Shown: positions 1 through 5,667 of the stretch, in pieces
Position numbering within the stretch: the stretch's first letter is position 1
Layout: every line of letters begins with the position of its first letter
Assembly: GCA_028696495.1 (NCBI GenBank)
Contig: JAQVGY010000055.1
Span: 1 to 5,667, forward strand
Direction of reading: 5' to 3'
DNA: 5,667 bases
Source of the DNA: Atribacterota bacterium
Lineage (GTDB): Bacteria > Atribacterota > Phoenicimicrobiia > Phoenicimicrobiales > Stramentimicrobiaceae
Position numbers and translations under genes: made by a program
Notes under the pieces: generated by a model
What the model was told of the DNA's origin: nothing
The model's input: the letters and a program-made list of their open reading frames with translations, nothing else
Database searches by the model: none

Positions 1-119
1 TTGGTACCGGTCAGACCTAATTTATTTCTAAGTAAATCTAATAGTAGAGTATTTGGTTCTATCTCAAGGCTATAATCATCACCATTGATATTTACCTTTA
101 TATTTATCTTACTATCCAT
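1..119 (-). CDS. [2Fe-2S] iron-sulfur (small) subunit, set B; N-terminal 39 codons only
   Basis: The first 39 residues of a second iron-sulfur subunit are visible before the left window edge cuts the gene. The pattern is that of the ferredoxin-like N-terminus of the family: a beta strand INIKVNINGDDYSLEI (residues 5-20), then EPNTLLLDLLRNKLGLTGT (21-39). It aligns residue for residue with set A, which has VQPNDLLINLLRDELYLTGT directly before its first cluster cysteines. The cysteine motif itself is expected a few residues beyond the edge and is not seen. The ATG at 119 has AAAGGAGA (125-132) with a 5-base gap to the start, and it begins 14 bases after the FAD subunit stop, so it is tightly coupled. 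It completes the second trio in the same order as the first. Confidence 0.88.
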   Translation of the reverse strand, partial: MDSKINIKVNINGDDYSLEIEPNTLLLDLLRNKLGLTGT

Positions 120-133
120 AATTATCTCCTTTA

Positions 134-1009
134 TTACCTCTCTATTCTCTTTAGAGCCTGACTCAAAGCACGTTTTGTCTGAACTTTCACCATCTCTTTA
201 CGATATTCTGCCCGTGAACGTGGCAAACTTTCATTTGCGGCTATTTCCGCGGTCTGTTTTATGGTCTCCTCATCGACTATTTTTCCTTTAAGAAAATCTT
301 CCGCTTTCACTGCTCTCATGGGTGTGGGAGCTACTGAGCCCAATCCGATTCTCAGGTTGGTACAGACTCTGTTTTCTAAATTATCAACAGTCAGCACTAT
401 CCCTACGCCAACTAAGGTTTCATCTTCCTCTGTTATTTTGGAATGCCATAAATACACTCCACCACTATTTTCAGGTAAACCCGGTATCAGTATCTCAGTA
501 ATTATTTCTGTATCTTTAAGTATATTTTTGAAAGGACCGGTAAAGAAATCGTTGATTTTCACTGTCCTTTCACCTGTAGAACTTACCAATTTCAATCCTG
601 CATCCAAAGCCAGCAGAGCCGGTGGTGTGTCAGCAGCAGGAGATGAGGTACAGATATTACCAACTATGGTTCCGCGGTTACGAGTTTGAACAGAACCTAC
701 TGCCAGAGATGCCTCTTTAAGCATAGTGAACTTTTCCGGTACATTTTTAGAAATGGCAAATTGACCATGTGTTACCAGGGCACCTATTGTTAGCTCTCCT
801 TCCGGACTGTAGGTAATACCATTTAGTTCTGGAATTTTCTTAATATCAATTATATACTCGGGGGTTATCTTCCTCTGTTTCATCTGAACTAAAACATCAG
901 TCCCACCGGCATACAGCTTTGCCTTCCCTTTGTATTCAGCTAAAAGAGAAATAACCTCTGCTAAAGTAGAAGGTGCAAAATACTCAAATTTATTTATTTT
1001 TTTTAACAT
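134..1009 (-). CDS. FAD-binding (medium) subunit of a xanthine dehydrogenase-family hydroxylase, set B
   Basis: This 291-residue flavoprotein subunit (CoxM / XdhB type) accepts electrons from the [2Fe-2S] subunit. The FAD domain shows KFEYFAPSTLAEV (7-19), the AGGTDVL loop (34-40), LTIGALV (73-79) and TRNRGTIVGNI with SPAAD (109-127). The C-terminal domain shows LRIGLGSVAPTPMRA (219-233) and SRAEYRKEMV (265-274). Length is normal for the family. The ATG at 1009 is preceded by GGAAGGG (1019-1025) with 9 bases between. It is clearly a paralogue of the set A FAD subunit but divergent. Where set A has the family-like pattern KSRVKADLAKINLAV, this protein has HSKITEEDETLVGVG (189-203), lacking the usual Asp-Leu-Ala motif. 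The next gene starts 14 bases after the stop. A role in the same enzyme as the preceding large subunit is inferred from gene order. Confidence 0.94.
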   Translation of the reverse strand: MLKKINKFEYFAPSTLAEVISLLAEYKGKAKLYAGGTDVLVQMKQRKITPEYIIDIKKIPELNGITYSPEGELTIGALVTHGQFAISKNVPEKFTMLKEASLAVGSVQTRNRGTIVGNICTSSPAADTPPALLALDAGLKLVSSTGERTVKINDFFTGPFKNILKDTEIITEILIPGLPENSGGVYLWHSKITEEDETLVGVGIVLTVDNLENRVCTNLRIGLGSVAPTPMRAVKAEDFLKGKIVDEETIKQTAEIAANESLPRSRAEYRKEMVKVQTKRALSQALKRIER

Positions 1010-1091
1010 AATTATTTTCCCTTCCTTCGTTTAATATGGTATGTTATTTTCCTGTGATTACAAATTGATTTATCCATCAACAATACCAATT
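1010..1091 (-). other. 82-base gap between the set B large and FAD subunits
   Basis: It holds the ribosome site GGAAGGG (1019-1025) for the FAD subunit and a weak AT-rich dyad with 5-base arms TTGAT / ATCAA (1065-1080) just after the large-subunit stop. I see no convincing terminator or spaced promoter, so the two genes are probably co-transcribed. Confidence 0.45.
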
Positions 1092-3386
1092 TTAAAGTGA
1101 CTTTTCTTTTAAAGCTTTCAATATTTTATCAGGTGTGATAGGTAAACTCTTAATCCTGACCCCAACTGCATCGTAAACAGCATTTATAAGGGCCGGGGCA
1201 ATAATGCTGCAAGCCGGCTCACCAATTCCCTTAGCACCATAAGGACCAAGTCCTCCACCTGATTCGATAAGAATTGTTTCAACTTCCGGGACATCAAGGG
1301 ATGAAGGAATACGGTATTCTGCAAAGGAGAGAGTTTTTGGTACTCCTTTCTCTAATTGGTAGTCTTCATAGAGGGCATAACCCATTCCATATATAGAGCC
1401 ACCCTCCATCTGTCCTTCTACAGCTGCTTTGTTTATTGCCTTTCCAACATCATAGCAGGTAACGATTTTATTGACCTTCACCTGCCCGGTCTCTATATCT
1501 ACTGTCACCTCTGCCGACTGAGCACCAAATGTAAAGTCGGGATGAGTGGTCCCTCTTATATTGGATAAATCGGGAACAGGGGTGAAGGGGGCATTAAATT
1601 GTGCTTCGCAGAATAATTCTATTCCTGCTGTATCACAAGCTTTTACCACTTTATTTAAACTTACATATTGAGAAGGATCATAGGTCACTACTACATTTTC
1701 ATCGACAATATCCAAATTGCCTTCATTAACATTCAATATCTCTACTGCTTTTTTCAGAATTCTGCTTCTAACTTCTCTGGCTGCCTTCAAAGTTGCATTT
1801 CCTGACATATAACATTGTCTGGTAGCTGTAGTTGTCCCCGCAAGAGGGGTCAAAGCCGTATCAGAATGGTAAATTCTTATCTTTGACATCGGCACTCCCA
1901 ATTCTTCTGCTACAATCTGACAGAGTAAAGAGATCTGCCCGGCTCCTAAATCAGGAATACCAGACCTGATCAGGACGCTTCCATCTGATTCTAATTTTAC
2001 ATAACAACGGGAGGTATCATGTAAAAAAGTCATTCTGCCATAGCTCATCAATCCTACAGCCAAACCCCGTCCAACCTTAATATTCTCATCTTCACTATCA
2101 GAAGGCTCTCCCAGGGCTTCCCAGGCTTTTTCTGCGGCTTCCGGGAAAGCAACATAGGTATTAAAAACCTGACCGGTTGTAGAAAGAGCTCCACCGGTAG
2201 TAATACAGTTTATGCGCCTCATTTCCACAGGGTCAATATTAAGCTTACGAGACAACTCATCCATGATGCTCTCATAGGCAACATTGGGCTGAGGTGCTCC
2301 AAATCCTCTATTGGCACTGGTAAAGGTATTATTGGTCAGCACAACATCCGCTTTAACTTTAACATTGGGAACCACATAAGGACCTGCTGCATTGACTGTG
2401 GCATAGAGAGTAACCCAGGCACTTAAATAAGGATATCCACCAGAATCACCGATTAATTCTGCTTCTAAGGCAACCAGCTTACCATCTTTTTTAGCTCCAA
2501 CTTTATATTTCATAACAAACGGATGTCTCTTGCTATGACACATAAAGGTTTCATCACGATTATAAACCAGTCTTACCGGCTTTTTGGTATACCAGGTAAG
2601 AAGGGCTAAATAAGACTCAACTGTAATATCTTCTTTTCCACCAAATCCCCCACCCATAATGGTGCCAATATAACGCACTTTATTATGGGGTATACCTAAC
2701 ACATCAGCAACATCTCTGAAGTGTTCAATGACCTGAGAGCTAACCCGAATATTCAATACACCATAATCATCAATCCAGGAAATACCTGATTCAGGTTCCA
2801 TAAAGGCATGGTCCTGGAAGGTTACTCTATAGGTATCTTCAATAATTACATCTGACTCAGCAAATCCTTTTTCAACATCTCCCTGTGAGCAGCCAAATTC
2901 CCCAATTATATTGCTACCACTTTCTCCCACCAGATAGGCACCTGGTTTCATAGCCTCTTCGGGATCAAAAACCCCTGGTAATGGCTCATAATTTACCTTA
3001 ATTAAATCCAAAGCCTGTTCCGCAATCTCTTCGGTTTCGGCAGCAACCAGCGCAACTGCCTCTCCCATAAATCTCACTTTTTTGTCAGCAAGAACACGAT
3101 ACAGCCCTTCAAATCCCTTTCCTACCTCGGTGCTCTGTCCAAATCGGGTAACAGTCTCATTATTGGGGACATCTTTGGCAGTTAAAACTGCCTTTACTCC
3201 CTCTAACCGTTTTGCTTCTGTGGTATCGATAGATAAGATTTTTGCTGCCGGATATATACTTCTCAAAACTTTGCCGTATAACATGCCTGGTAAAATGAAG
3301 TCATCAGCATATTTTAGACTTCCGGTTACTTTTGCACGGGCATCATAACGCGGAATTGGTTTACCAACTATCTTATGTTTAGACAT
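1092..3386 (-). CDS. Molybdopterin-binding (large) subunit of a xanthine dehydrogenase-family hydroxylase, set B
   Basis: This complete 764-residue catalytic subunit (XdhA / CoxL superfamily, cytoplasmic) hydroxylates an unidentified substrate with water-derived oxygen at a Mo-pterin centre. The N-terminal aldehyde-oxidase/xanthine-dehydrogenase a/b hammerhead domain covers about residues 15-135 (DARAKVTGSLKYADD). The Mo-cofactor domains follow, with QDHAFMEPE (191-199), SSQ (Gln218), GGGFGGKE (245-252), NRGFGAPQ (359-366), DLGAGQ (479-484), TTTATRQCYMSGNA (518-531), YDVGKAINKAAVEGQ (645-659) and GPYGAKGIGEP (714-724). Glu723 aligns with the catalytic Glu1261 of bovine xanthine oxidase. The CO dehydrogenase signature AYxCSFR is absent, so it is not a true aerobic CoxL. 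Start: ATG at 3386, with AAGGGGG (3392-3398) 5 bases upstream; the more distal ATG at 3452 would add 22 hydrophobic or Lys-rich residues that do not match the family and would run through the inverted repeat. A small 82-base gap separates it from the FAD gene. The specific substrate cannot be assigned. Confidence 0.95.
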   Translation of the reverse strand: MSKHKIVGKPIPRYDARAKVTGSLKYADDFILPGMLYGKVLRSIYPAAKILSIDTTEAKRLEGVKAVLTAKDVPNNETVTRFGQSTEVGKGFEGLYRVLADKKVRFMGEAVALVAAETEEIAEQALDLIKVNYEPLPGVFDPEEAMKPGAYLVGESGSNIIGEFGCSQGDVEKGFAESDVIIEDTYRVTFQDHAFMEPESGISWIDDYGVLNIRVSSQVIEHFRDVADVLGIPHNKVRYIGTIMGGGFGGKEDITVESYLALLTWYTKKPVRLVYNRDETFMCHSKRHPFVMKYKVGAKKDGKLVALEAELIGDSGGYPYLSAWVTLYATVNAAGPYVVPNVKVKADVVLTNNTFTSANRGFGAPQPNVAYESIMDELSRKLNIDPVEMRRINCITTGGALSTTGQVFNTYVAFPEAAEKAWEALGEPSDSEDENIKVGRGLAVGLMSYGRMTFLHDTSRCYVKLESDGSVLIRSGIPDLGAGQISLLCQIVAEELGVPMSKIRIYHSDTALTPLAGTTTATRQCYMSGNATLKAAREVRSRILKKAVEILNVNEGNLDIVDENVVVTYDPSQYVSLNKVVKACDTAGIELFCEAQFNAPFTPVPDLSNIRGTTHPDFTFGAQSAEVTVDIETGQVKVNKIVTCYDVGKAINKAAVEGQMEGGSIYGMGYALYEDYQLEKGVPKTLSFAEYRIPSSLDVPEVETILIESGGGLGPYGAKGIGEPACSIIAPALINAVYDAVGVRIKSLPITPDKILKALKEKSL

Positions 3387-3391
3387 AACTT

Positions 3392-3398
3392 CCCCCTT
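3392..3398 (-). promoter_or_regulatory. Ribosome binding site for the set B large subunit
   Basis: AAGGGGG lies 5 bases before the ATG at 3386. It decides for that start over the in-frame ATG at 3452, which has no comparable purine-rich site. Confidence 0.55.
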
Positions 3399-3416
3399 CT
3401 TTTTGTTTTCTTGTAT

Positions 3417-3440
3417 TTCTCGCAGTAATATTAGCGAGAA
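3417..3440 (-). promoter_or_regulatory. Inverted repeat in the leader of set B, possible operator or RNA hairpin
   Basis: Two perfect 7-base arms, TTCTCGC and GCGAGAA, flank a 10-base centre that contains the palindrome TAATATTA. Allowing a one-base bulge, the arms extend to 9 pairs on the minus strand. It is the most GC-rich stretch of an otherwise AT-rich gap. It lies about 45-70 bases downstream of the predicted transcription start and about 30 bases before the set B start codon. No run of T follows on the minus strand, so it is not a standard intrinsic terminator. It could be a regulator binding site or a leader hairpin. The structure is directly visible; its function is inferred. Confidence 0.5.
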
Positions 3441-3493
3441 TAGTGAAATCACCAGCTATCTTTCTATTAAATATTGATAATTTGCAATTCATA

Positions 3494-3522
3494 ATAATAT
3501 TTTTTACTTACTTTAATTCCAA
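3494..3522 (-). promoter_or_regulatory. Candidate sigma-A-type promoter for set B
   Basis: Read on the minus strand, TTGGAA (3517-3522; 4 of 6 matches to TTGACA) is followed by a 17-base AT-rich spacer and TATTAT (3494-3499; 5 of 6 matches to TATAAT). Transcription would start near 3487, giving a leader of about 100 bases before the set B large-subunit start at 3386. The region is very AT-rich, so chance matches are likely. The optimal spacing and the location in the only sizeable gap of the cluster are the arguments for it. It would allow set B to be expressed independently of set A. Confidence 0.4.
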
Positions 3523-3553
3523 TCTGTTCTTTGAAAAACAGTTAATTACACTT

Positions 3554-4027
3554 TTAACCTTTCATACTATGAGCATATTCTTTAATTGCTTTAATAATCT
3601 GTGTATAGCCAGTACATCTACAGATGTTTCCTCTCATGTATTCCCGAATTTCCTCTTCACTTGGATCGGGATTTTCTTTCATTAGGGATATGGCAGTCAT
3701 AATCATACCTGGGGTACAAAAGCCACACTGTACAGCCGCATTTTTCAGAAAAGAAATTTGCATGGGGTGGAGTTCCTTGCCTCTAGCCAGCCCCTCAATA
3801 GTAGTAATCTCTTTTCCATCAACTGTTACAGCCAATATCAAACAGGCTAATACCAGCTCATCATCTAAAAAGACTGTACAGGCACCACATTCCCCTATGC
3901 CACAACCATATTTAGTTCCGGTAAGGTACAATTCATCTCTTAAGAGATTAATCAACAGGTCGTTGGGTTGGACCAGGGCTTCTCTCTGTTGACCATTAAT
4001 GGTAAATTTAATAGGAATCTTTTTCAA
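3554..4027 (-). CDS. [2Fe-2S] iron-sulfur (small) subunit of a xanthine dehydrogenase-family hydroxylase, set A
   Basis: This 157-residue electron-transfer subunit (CoxS / XdhC-of-E. coli type) links the Mo site to FAD through two [2Fe-2S] clusters. All eight cysteine ligands are visible. The N-terminal plant-ferredoxin-like domain has C42-x4-C47-x2-C50-x11-C62 within YGCGIGECGAC. The C-terminal helical domain has C101-x2-C104 (QCGFCTPGM) and C136-x1-C138 (NICRCTGY), separated by 31 residues as is standard. Length is normal, and there is no signal peptide or twin-arginine leader, so it is cytoplasmic. I place the start at the TTG at 4027, because a near-perfect GGAGGTGA site (4036-4043) lies 8 bases upstream and the resulting N-terminus, MKKIPIKFTING, matches the family. 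GTG codons at 4045 and 4039 are in frame but sit on or beside that site; they would give 163 or 161 residues. It closes set A and is followed by a 167-base gap. Confidence 0.95.
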   Translation of the reverse strand: MKKIPIKFTINGQQREALVQPNDLLINLLRDELYLTGTKYGCGIGECGACTVFLDDELVLACLILAVTVDGKEITTIEGLARGKELHPMQISFLKNAAVQCGFCTPGMIMTAISLMKENPDPSEEEIREYMRGNICRCTGYTQIIKAIKEYAHSMKG

Positions 4028-4031
4028 GGTA

Positions 4032-4949
4032 TTATTCACCTCCACCTTTAAGATTGGGCTTTGCCTCTGAATAGGTCCTCGCCCAGGCTAAATTCAGGGC
4101 ATCTCGAAGCATCTCTCTGGACATAGCTATACGGTACTCCGCAGTTGAACGAATATCATCTATGGGCTTTATTTCATCAGCCACCCCCTGAGCTGCTTGA
4201 GAGATTAACTCCTCTGTTAAGGCTTTCCCCTTTAGCAGTTTTTCAGTATTTTCTGCCCTTACCACTGTAGCTGCTACAGAGCCGAATACAATCTTACAGT
4301 CCTCACAGTTCTGTCCATTTCTTTGTACTGCGACAGCAAGATTTATCTTAGCCAGATCTGCCTTTACCCTGCTTTTCTTGATAAATGCACTACCGGTATT
4401 AGGTTTTACTTGCGGTACTTCAATTCGAGTGATTAATTCATCAGGTCTTAAAAGAGTTTTCCCCGGACCTAAAAATATATCTTTTAACAATACGGTTCTC
4501 TTAGATTGCTTATTCTCAATTAGAACCTGTGCATCAAAGGCTACCAGTGCAGGTACGGTATCAGCTGCCGGAGAGGCATTCCCAATATTACCAGCTATTG
4601 TTCCCATATTTCTAATAGCTGGAGCAGCTATGGCCTGGATTGCTTCATACAGGGCGGTATATTCTGTTTTTATTCTATCTTCTTTAACAATATGGGAAAA
4701 GGGAATAGTTGCCCCAATTGATAATCCATTGCTGGTATTGATAAAATTAAGCTCGGCTATATCTTTAAGATACATGAGATAATCAACGTTAAGGTCTACA
4801 GTCTTCATCTTCACCAGTAAGTCAGTGCCTCCTGCCAATACCTTAATATTCTTTTCCTGGTACTGTTCCAGTAAATTTAGGGCCTCAGCTAAACTTTTAG
4901 GGGCAAAATATTCGAATTTATTTGCTAATATTCTGGTATTAGTGTGCAT
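4032..4949 (-). CDS. FAD-binding (medium) subunit of a xanthine dehydrogenase-family hydroxylase, set A
   Basis: This 305-residue protein is the flavoprotein subunit (CoxM / XdhB type), which takes electrons from the [2Fe-2S] subunit and passes them to NAD+ or another acceptor. It has the full family layout. An N-terminal FAD domain carries KFEYFAPKSLAEA (11-23), the AGGTDLL pyrophosphate-binding loop (39-45), LSIGATI (76-82) and RNMGTIAGNI followed by SPAAD (113-130). A C-terminal CO-dehydrogenase-flavoprotein domain carries DLAKINLAVAV (198-208) and FGSVAATVVRAE (222-233). Length is typical for the family. I chose the ATG at 4949 because a GGAGGG site (4960-4965) lies 10 bases upstream. A TTG at 4967 would add six residues but would consume that ribosome site, so it is less likely. 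The gene overlaps the end of the large subunit by 11 bases, and the next gene starts 4 bases after its stop. A CEDC pair (215-218) is present, but there is no sign of the extra [4Fe-4S] insertion known from 4-hydroxybenzoyl-CoA reductase. Confidence 0.94.
   Translation of the reverse strand: MHTNTRILANKFEYFAPKSLAEALNLLEQYQEKNIKVLAGGTDLLVKMKTVDLNVDYLMYLKDIAELNFINTSNGLSIGATIPFSHIVKEDRIKTEYTALYEAIQAIAAPAIRNMGTIAGNIGNASPAADTVPALVAFDAQVLIENKQSKRTVLLKDIFLGPGKTLLRPDELITRIEVPQVKPNTGSAFIKKSRVKADLAKINLAVAVQRNGQNCEDCKIVFGSVAATVVRAENTEKLLKGKALTEELISQAAQGVADEIKPIDDIRSTAEYRIAMSREMLRDALNLAWARTYSEAKPNLKGGGE
4036..4043 (-). promoter_or_regulatory. Ribosome binding site that decides a TTG start
   Basis: GGAGGTGA is nearly fully complementary to the 16S rRNA 3' end and lies 8 bases before the TTG at 4027. 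It is embedded in the last codons of the FAD subunit gene, whose TAA stop (4032-4034) falls between the site and the start, an arrangement typical of translational coupling. The two in-frame GTG codons (4045, 4039) overlap or touch the site and so have no proper site of their own. Confidence 0.7.
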
Positions 4950-5667
4950 CTTTATTCTTCCCTCCAATTCTATTCTTTTCTTGCAAGGCTTTTAACATCA
5001 CTTCAGGGGTGATGGGAAGTTTGTGAAAACGAATTCCCACTGCATCATATACTGCATTGCCAAAAGAAGATGCTACCGCACTTAAGGCAGCCTCTCCAAT
5101 CCCTTTGGCACCAAAAGGACCTGTCGGTTCATAGGTATGGGCATGTTCTACAACGATATTATCAACATGAGGCATATCGGTAGTAATAGGTACTTTAAAA
5201 TCGGTAATCATACCATTGCAATTCAATTTTCCTGACACTTTATTATATGGTATGTCCTCTAATTTTCCTAAACCGATACCTAAGGCATAGGCACCCAGTA
5301 TCTGACCCTTCCATAACTCAGGGTTAATAATGGTCCCCGAATCACCCATCATGACCACTCTGGGTACCGAAATCTCACCTGTTTCTGTATTAACTTCAAC
5401 CTCAGTAAAGTAAGTGATAAAACAGGGAGGACAGTTTTTCTGTCTTAAGGTAGAAGTATAAACAAAAGTGCCTACACTATTAATTCGGGCATGATCGGCA
5501 ATCTCGGCAATAGTCTTATATTTTTCCGGTAAATCTATAGGATAGATTATCCCCTGTCCCAATTCCTCGTTGAGAGCCAGAACCAGATTCTCCGGCCTAT
5601 CTTCAAAGAGGGTAGCTGCGTAATTTAGCAACATCTCTTTAACTTTTTCAGCAACATATTGAATAGC
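4939..5667 (-). CDS. Molybdopterin-binding (large) subunit of a xanthine dehydrogenase-family hydroxylase, set A; C-terminal part only
   Basis: This is the C-terminal 242 residues of a molybdenum hydroxylase large subunit, the one that binds Mo-pterin cytosine dinucleotide or a similar cofactor and carries out substrate hydroxylation. The frame is open to the right window edge, so the start and the N-terminal two thirds lie outside; the ATG at 5634 is internal and not a real start. Visible family signatures are a FTEVEVNTETGEI strand (fragment residues about 87-99), GDSGTIINPELWKGQ (108-122) and GPFGAKGIGE (183-192). The last Glu, fragment residue 192, aligns with the catalytic base of xanthine oxidase (bovine Glu1261). 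The usual end follows: NAVYDAVGIRFHKLPITPE and a short Lys-rich tail. A Cys-Pro-Pro-Cys pair (C79, C82) just before the FTEVEV strand is absent from the set B paralogue. The stop codon overlaps the next gene by 11 bases, indicating translational coupling. The substrate is unknown. Confidence 0.93.
   Translation of the reverse strand, partial: AIQYVAEKVKEMLLNYAATLFEDRPENLVLALNEELGQGIIYPIDLPEKYKTIAEIADHARINSVGTFVYTSTLRQKNCPPCFITYFTEVEVNTETGEISVPRVVMMGDSGTIINPELWKGQILGAYALGIGLGKLEDIPYNKVSGKLNCNGMITDFKVPITTDMPHVDNIVVEHAHTYEPTGPFGAKGIGEAALSAVASSFGNAVYDAVGIRFHKLPITPEVMLKALQEKNRIGGKNKDAH
4960..4965 (-). promoter_or_regulatory. Ribosome binding site for the set A FAD subunit
   Basis: GGAGGG lies 10 bases before the ATG at 4949, inside the coding region of the preceding large subunit. 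It supports the ATG over the in-frame TTG at 4967, which directly abuts the site. Confidence 0.6.

Noticed and set aside
85..291. 68-codon plus-strand frame with a hydrophobic N-terminus
   Set aside because: It crosses the start of one real minus-strand gene and the end of another, and the apparent membrane segment comes from AT-rich sequence.
261..689. 142-codon open frame on the plus strand
   Set aside because: It lies fully antisense to the set B FAD subunit, has no recognisable domain, and is the kind of shadow frame expected opposite a conserved gene.
1065..1080. Dyad TTGAT / ATCAA after the set B large subunit as a terminator
   Set aside because: Only five AT-rich pairs and a very short T run follow; too weak for an intrinsic terminator between genes of one complex.
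1092..3386. Aerobic CO dehydrogenase large subunit (CoxL)
   Set aside because: The AYxCSFR active-site loop of true CoxL is absent; the corresponding region reads NRGFGAPQ.
3387..3452. Upstream in-frame ATG extending the set B large subunit by 22 residues
   Set aside because: The extra residues do not match the family, no ribosome site precedes the ATG at 3452, and the extension would cover the strong site at 3392-3398 and the inverted repeat.
3443..3685. 80-codon plus-strand frame reaching into the 167-base gap
   Set aside because: Its composition is Phe/Asn/Ile-rich as expected from AT-rich noncoding DNA, and it runs antisense into the iron-sulfur gene.
3624..3992. 122-codon open frame on the plus strand
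   Set aside because: It is antisense to the set A iron-sulfur subunit, whose eight conserved cysteines fix the true frame.
4378..4782. 134-codon open frame on the plus strand with hydrophobic stretches
   Set aside because: It is antisense to the set A FAD subunit; the hydrophobic look comes from reversing conserved Ala/Gly-rich motifs, and I see no ribosome site.

Overview
The window holds one gene cluster, all on the minus strand, so it is read from position 5667 down to 1. It encodes two consecutive sets of three-subunit molybdenum hydroxylases of the xanthine dehydrogenase / CO dehydrogenase superfamily. Both sets have the gene order molybdopterin subunit, FAD subunit, [2Fe-2S] subunit. 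No rRNA, tRNA, mobile element or CRISPR array is visible, and no maturation gene (XdhC/CoxF-like or MobA-like) lies within these limits.

Set A is upstream in transcription. It comprises the C-terminal 242 residues of a molybdopterin subunit cut by the right window edge (4939-5667), a 305-residue FAD subunit (4032-4949) and a 157-residue [2Fe-2S] subunit (3554-4027). These genes are packed tightly: an 11-base overlap, then a 4-base gap, with the ribosome sites lying inside the preceding genes. A 167-base gap (3387-3553) follows. It contains a plausible sigma-A-type promoter and a 7-bp inverted repeat ahead of set B. Set B is a complete 764-residue molybdopterin subunit (1092-3386), a 291-residue FAD subunit (134-1009) and the first 39 codons of a second [2Fe-2S] subunit (1-119) cut by the left edge.

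In each set electrons would pass from a substrate hydroxylated at the Mo-pterin site, through two [2Fe-2S] clusters on the small subunit, to FAD on the medium subunit and then to NAD+ or another acceptor. This follows from the family and not from any substrate-specific signal. Several residues of the set B large subunit differ from the mammalian xanthine oxidase active site, so I do not assign xanthine as the substrate. The two sets are clearly divergent paralogues and not a recent duplication.

The DNA is AT-rich, with strong purine-rich Shine-Dalgarno sites and some non-ATG starts. Together with multi-gene molybdenum hydroxylase loci, this fits an anaerobic, low-GC bacterium (Firmicutes/Clostridia-like, or a lineage such as Atribacterota). 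The taxonomic call is weak.
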